The notes under the pieces were generated by a model that worked only from the letters and a program-made list of their open reading frames with translations, did no database searches and was not told where the DNA came from. The translations under genes and the position numbers were made by a program. From contig NZ_CP046457.1 in NCBI RefSeq assembly GCF_009734445.1, positions 248,001 through 312,000 on the forward strand: a stretch of DNA of 64,000 nt, in the 5' to 3' direction. The stretch comes from Candidatus Syntrophocurvum alkaliphilum. Its GTDB lineage: Bacteria; Bacillota; Syntrophomonadia; Syntrophomonadales; Syntrophomonadaceae. Of the stretch, positions 61,419-64,000 are shown piece after piece. Numbering within the stretch: position 1 is the stretch's first letter; every line of letters begins with the position of its first letter.

Positions 61419-62363
61419 GTGCAGTATTTGCAGTTAGGAAGTACTAACTTGATAGTATCAAAGTTGTGTTTTGGAGTATTAACAATAGGTCCATTACAAA
61501 GTAATTTATCAATTAATGAAGGATCTGATATATTATCTTATTCTATGGAAAAGGGAATCAATTTTTTTGATACTGCTAAAAGCTATAAAACTTATCCATA
61601 TATTAGAGAGGCAATTAAAAAGACTGGTATAAGGCCAGTAATAACTTCTAAATCTTATGATTATACCTATAGAGGTATGCAAAGCAGTGTCGAGGAAGCC
61701 CTTGATGAAATGCAAGTAGATTATATAGATGTTTTTATGCTTCATGAACAGGAAAATAGTGCAACCTTACAAGGACATAAGGAGGCAATTAATTATTTAA
61801 TAAAAGCTCGAGATAAGGGGATAATTAAAGCAATTGGTATTTCTACACATACAGTAGATGGGGTACTAGCTGGTGCATTTTCTAAAGATATTGAGGTCAT
61901 ACACCCATTGATTAATCGAAAAGGTATTGGAATAATAGGTGGCTCGGCAGAACAGATGATAGCAGCAATGAGCCATGCTTTTGATAAAGGAAAAGGAATA
62001 TATGCAATGAAGGCTTTAGGAGGAGGAAATTTAATTAGCGAAGCTCATAGTTCCTTTGAATTTGTAAAAAATTTAGATTGCATACATAGTATGGCAGTTG
62101 GGATGAAAAGTACTGAAGAAATAGATTTAAATATAGCTTGGATGGAAAACAAAAGAGACTTAGTTTTAGAAAAAAAGGTTTCATCAGTAAAAAGAAACAT
62201 TTTAATTGAAGACTGGTGTGAATTATGTGGGGAATGTATAAGAAATTGTAGTTATGAGGCTTTATATTTAAAAAACAGTAAGGTTGAAGTAGATTCAATA
62301 AAATGCATTCTTTGTGGTTATTGTGCTAAATATTGTGAAAATTTTTGCATAAAAATGGTTTAA
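61419..62363 (+). CDS. Aldo/keto reductase with C-terminal ferredoxin-type site
   Basis: A 314-residue protein, start at GTG 61419 (GAGGTG upstream). Residues 1-250 form the aldo/keto reductase barrel ('TNLIVSKLCFGVLTIGPLQ', 'FFDTAKSY', 'DYIDVFMLHEQ', 'IGISTHTV'). The last 55 residues hold two cysteine groups, 'WCELCGECIRNC' and 'CILCGYCAKYC', as in ferredoxins. Such proteins are common in Clostridia; the reaction is not assigned. It is inserted between ireB and ruvX. Confidence 0.85.
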   Translation: MQYLQLGSTNLIVSKLCFGVLTIGPLQSNLSINEGSDILSYSMEKGINFFDTAKSYKTYPYIREAIKKTGIRPVITSKSYDYTYRGMQSSVEEALDEMQVDYIDVFMLHEQENSATLQGHKEAINYLIKARDKGIIKAIGISTHTVDGVLAGAFSKDIEVIHPLINRKGIGIIGGSAEQMIAAMSHAFDKGKGIYAMKALGGGNLISEAHSSFEFVKNLDCIHSMAVGMKSTEEIDLNIAWMENKRDLVLEKKVSSVKRNILIEDWCELCGECIRNCSYEALYLKNSKVEVDSIKCILCGYCAKYCENFCIKMV

Positions 62364-62375
62364 GGAGCAGTAAAG

Positions 62376-62789
62376 GTGAGAATAATTGGATTAGACGTAG
62401 GTGATAAAAGAATAGGTATAGCTATAAGTGATCCGATGGGTTGGACCGCTCAGCCACATTCAGTATTAACTAGAAAAAATATAGAAAAAGACTTGGATGA
62501 AATTTTGAAGATTTGCAAAGAATATGAAGTTAATAAGATTATTGTTGGACTTCCACTAAATATGAACGGTTCATATGGGCCTAAAGCATCTGAAATAACA
62601 AATTTTAGTCAACAACTAGAGGAGTATTCTAAAATATCTATAGAGTATATAGATGAGCGGTTAACAACTAAATCTGCGGAGAGAGTTTTAATTGATGCAG
62701 ATATATCAAGAAAAAAAAGAAAACAGGTTATAGATAAGATAGCTGCTCAAAATATACTGCAAATATATCTTGATAGGTTAAATCGATAA
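62376..62789 (+). CDS. ruvX: RuvX/YqgF-type Holliday junction resolvase homologue
   Basis: A 137-residue RNase H-fold nuclease: 'IIGLDVGDKRIGIAISD', 'IIVGLPLNMNG' and 'IEYIDERLTTKSAER', which carry the acidic residues. Members process rRNA ends or Holliday junctions. GTG start 12 bases after the reductase stop, with AAGGAG upstream. Confidence 0.93.
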   Translation: MRIIGLDVGDKRIGIAISDPMGWTAQPHSVLTRKNIEKDLDEILKICKEYEVNKIIVGLPLNMNGSYGPKASEITNFSQQLEEYSKISIEYIDERLTTKSAERVLIDADISRKKRKQVIDKIAAQNILQIYLDRLNR

Positions 62790-62854
62790 ATCGGTTTGAC
62801 AATACAATAGGAAAATATTAGAATAGCTTTAGTTTTCTAGAAAGAGGTGAATTT

Positions 62855-63151
62855 ATGAGTCACGATGAACATCTACACGAAGAAATTCCTATACTCGTAC
62901 TAGTAGATGAAGATGGAGTAGAACATCAGTTTGAATTAGTAGCAGAGATGGAGCTTGAAAATGAAACTTATAGGGTTCTAATACCATTAGAAGAAAATGA
63001 GGATTTAGAAGAGCAAGAGGTAGAAGTTGTTATACTTAAGGTTGTTTATGATGAAGAAGGTACTGAGTTCCTAAGTGACATTGAAGATGACACAGAATGG
63101 GAGAAAGTAGCCGATGCTTGGCAGGAACTAGTTGAAAGCGAACAAATTTAA
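62855..63151 (+). CDS. DUF1292 protein (YrzB-like)
   Basis: A 98-residue, very acidic protein ('IPILVLVDEDGVEHQFELV', 'YRVLIPLEENEDLEEQEVE') of the DUF1292 family, normally next to ruvX and ireB. Function unknown. AAAGAGGTG precedes the ATG. A terminator follows. Confidence 0.92.
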   Translation: MSHDEHLHEEIPILVLVDEDGVEHQFELVAEMELENETYRVLIPLEENEDLEEQEVEVVILKVVYDEEGTEFLSDIEDDTEWEKVADAWQELVESEQI

Positions 63152-63156
63152 TCATA

Positions 63157-63188
63157 AAAAAAGAAGTCTAACATAGACTTCTTTTTTT
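63157..63188 (+). terminator. Rho-independent terminator after the DUF1292 gene
   Basis: AAGAAGTCTA-ACA-TAGACTTCTT with a following T-run; the A-run on the left also lets it work on the other strand. Confidence 0.88.
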
Positions 63189-63346
63189 ATGATAAGCACA
63201 GGTATATCATTTAAAAGATTTAATATATAATTAAAAAATTCTTGTTTAATTGATAAAATATTTTATAAGAATTTTAATGCTTGTGAATTTTATCTAATGC
63301 TAATTTAGTTTTGCTTTTTGGGTATGGTACATTGGGGGGATAAGGT

Positions 63347-64000
63347 TTGGATAACAAAAAATTTAAATTAGGAATTCTTTTTACAATAATTTTTCTAATA
63401 GGGATTGTTATGTCAACATCTTTATATTTTTTTAAAAACTATTATGCCCCTGAGTCTTTTTTACCAGGAGTTAAATTATCAGATGTGCCTGTACAAGGAC
63501 ATAGTATTACTACTGCTAGTGAGGAAGTTGATGATTGGTTAGAAGAAAAGTATAATAAAAAAATAATTTTTTTTAGTGATGATTATATTTATAAAACAAC
63601 TTTAGATTCTATTTGTTATCATATAAATACAGATGATTTAGTTAAAAGAGTCTGGGATCAAGAAAGAGAAAGAAGTTTAAAAGAAAAATTTTTAAATATT
63701 GATGGAACTAAAAAAATTATCTATCCTATAGAAGTAAGTTATAAAGTAGAATCTTTAAAAACATTAGAGGAACAGTTTAATGAGGAATTAAGTTTTCCCT
63801 CTAAAAACGCTAGACCCTATTATGATAATATTGATAAACAAATAAAAGTAAAACCAGGTGAAAAAGGACAGAAAGTTGATTTTGAAGCCACCTTTTCCAT
63901 ACTACCTACTAATTTAAATAATTTGGAAGATGAATTTATTAGAGTTCCGATTAAATTAAAAAAAACTGAACCGGAAATAACCAAAGAGGATTTAGATAAT
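63347..64000 (+). CDS. VanW/YoaR-like exported protein, 5' part
   Basis: TTG start at 63347 with GGGGGGATAAGG upstream; the frame stays open to the window edge (218 codons). A signal anchor (residues 7-28) is followed by 'FLPGVKLSDVPVQGHSITTA', the G-V...G pattern of the peptidoglycan-binding-type domain that precedes VanW domains, and later by 'IKVKPGEKGQKVD'. Any VanW core would lie to the right. Likely cell-surface. Confidence 0.7.
   Translation, partial: MDNKKFKLGILFTIIFLIGIVMSTSLYFFKNYYAPESFLPGVKLSDVPVQGHSITTASEEVDDWLEEKYNKKIIFFSDDYIYKTTLDSICYHINTDDLVKRVWDQERERSLKEKFLNIDGTKKIIYPIEVSYKVESLKTLEEQFNEELSFPSKNARPYYDNIDKQIKVKPGEKGQKVDFEATFSILPTNLNNLEDEFIRVPIKLKKTEPEITKEDLDN

Noticed and set aside
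1-64000. Genetic code in which TGA means Trp
   Set aside because: Several intact genes end with TGA (stops at 9471, 9890, 33237 and 35453) and Trp is encoded by TGG.

Overview
The window is AT-rich DNA that looks like a chromosome segment of a low-G+C Gram-positive anaerobe (Clostridia or a related class). The signs are strong AGGAGG-type ribosome binding sites, frequent TTG and GTG starts, short rho-independent terminators, the Firmicutes order alaS-ireB-ruvX-DUF1292, a GerMN lipoprotein, LiaF/PspC envelope proteins and many Fe-S enzymes. The species cannot be named from sequence alone. TGA ends many ordinary genes here (for example those ending at 9473, 9892 and 35455), so the code is standard and the in-frame TGA codons discussed below are exceptional.

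Layout. 1-2.3 kb: the end of a peptidoglycan-hydrolase-type gene, then LiaF-like and PspC envelope-stress proteins. 2.4-8.3 kb: a leftward four-gene cassette of an Hsp70/actin-fold ATPase and three proteins I do not recognise, with a small ORF upstream. 8.4-12.5 kb: a CBS protein, a YiiX-like hydrolase, a membrane protein, a soluble HAD protein bracketed by two near-identical repeats, and an HD-GYP protein. 13-20 kb: hdrC-hdrB-hdrA-flxD-flxC-flxB-flxA, an electron-bifurcating heterodisulfide reductase/NAD(P)H oxidoreductase operon in which both HdrA and FlxD need UGA read as selenocysteine. 20-26 kb: a 48-residue membrane protein, a fusion of a class III aminotransferase with an acyl-ACP-reductase-like domain, a DUF1285-like protein, a radical SAM protein and a LytTR regulator. 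26-35.5 kb: a chelatase-like AAA+/VWA pair, a GerMN lipoprotein, glutamate racemase, a 2-hydroxyacyl-CoA-dehydratase-like protein with its activator, an MBL protein and two-subunit fumarase. 35.7-43.5 kb: rph, rdgB, a phosphodiesterase and a complete glycine cleavage set (gcvT, H, PA, PB, lpd). 43.9-49 kb: an MBL protein, a split NHEJ set (ku, ligase, polymerase) and a CofE-like protein. 49.3-54.8 kb: a thiolase relic, an envelope operon, thioredoxin and rarA. 55-64 kb: mnmA, PRC-barrel and small membrane proteins, an AI-2E-type permease, alaS-ireB-AKR-ruvX-DUF1292 and the start of a VanW/YoaR-like protein.

How the genes fit together. The Hdr/Flx complex, glycine cleavage (with dihydrolipoamide dehydrogenase), fumarase and the dehydratase/activator pair suggest an amino-acid- or organic-acid-using anaerobe that balances NADH, ferredoxin and thiol/disulfide pools. 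Selenoprotein synthesis must be encoded elsewhere, since selA, selB, selC and selD are not in the window.

Non-coding structure. A family of about 230-bp elements with terminal inverted repeats and 6-7 bp target duplications (MITE-like) occurs as five full-length copies and four shortened ones. Two further repeat families and a GTCAAAGGGGACGG-type hairpin repeat fill other gaps. I see no tRNA, rRNA or CRISPR array.
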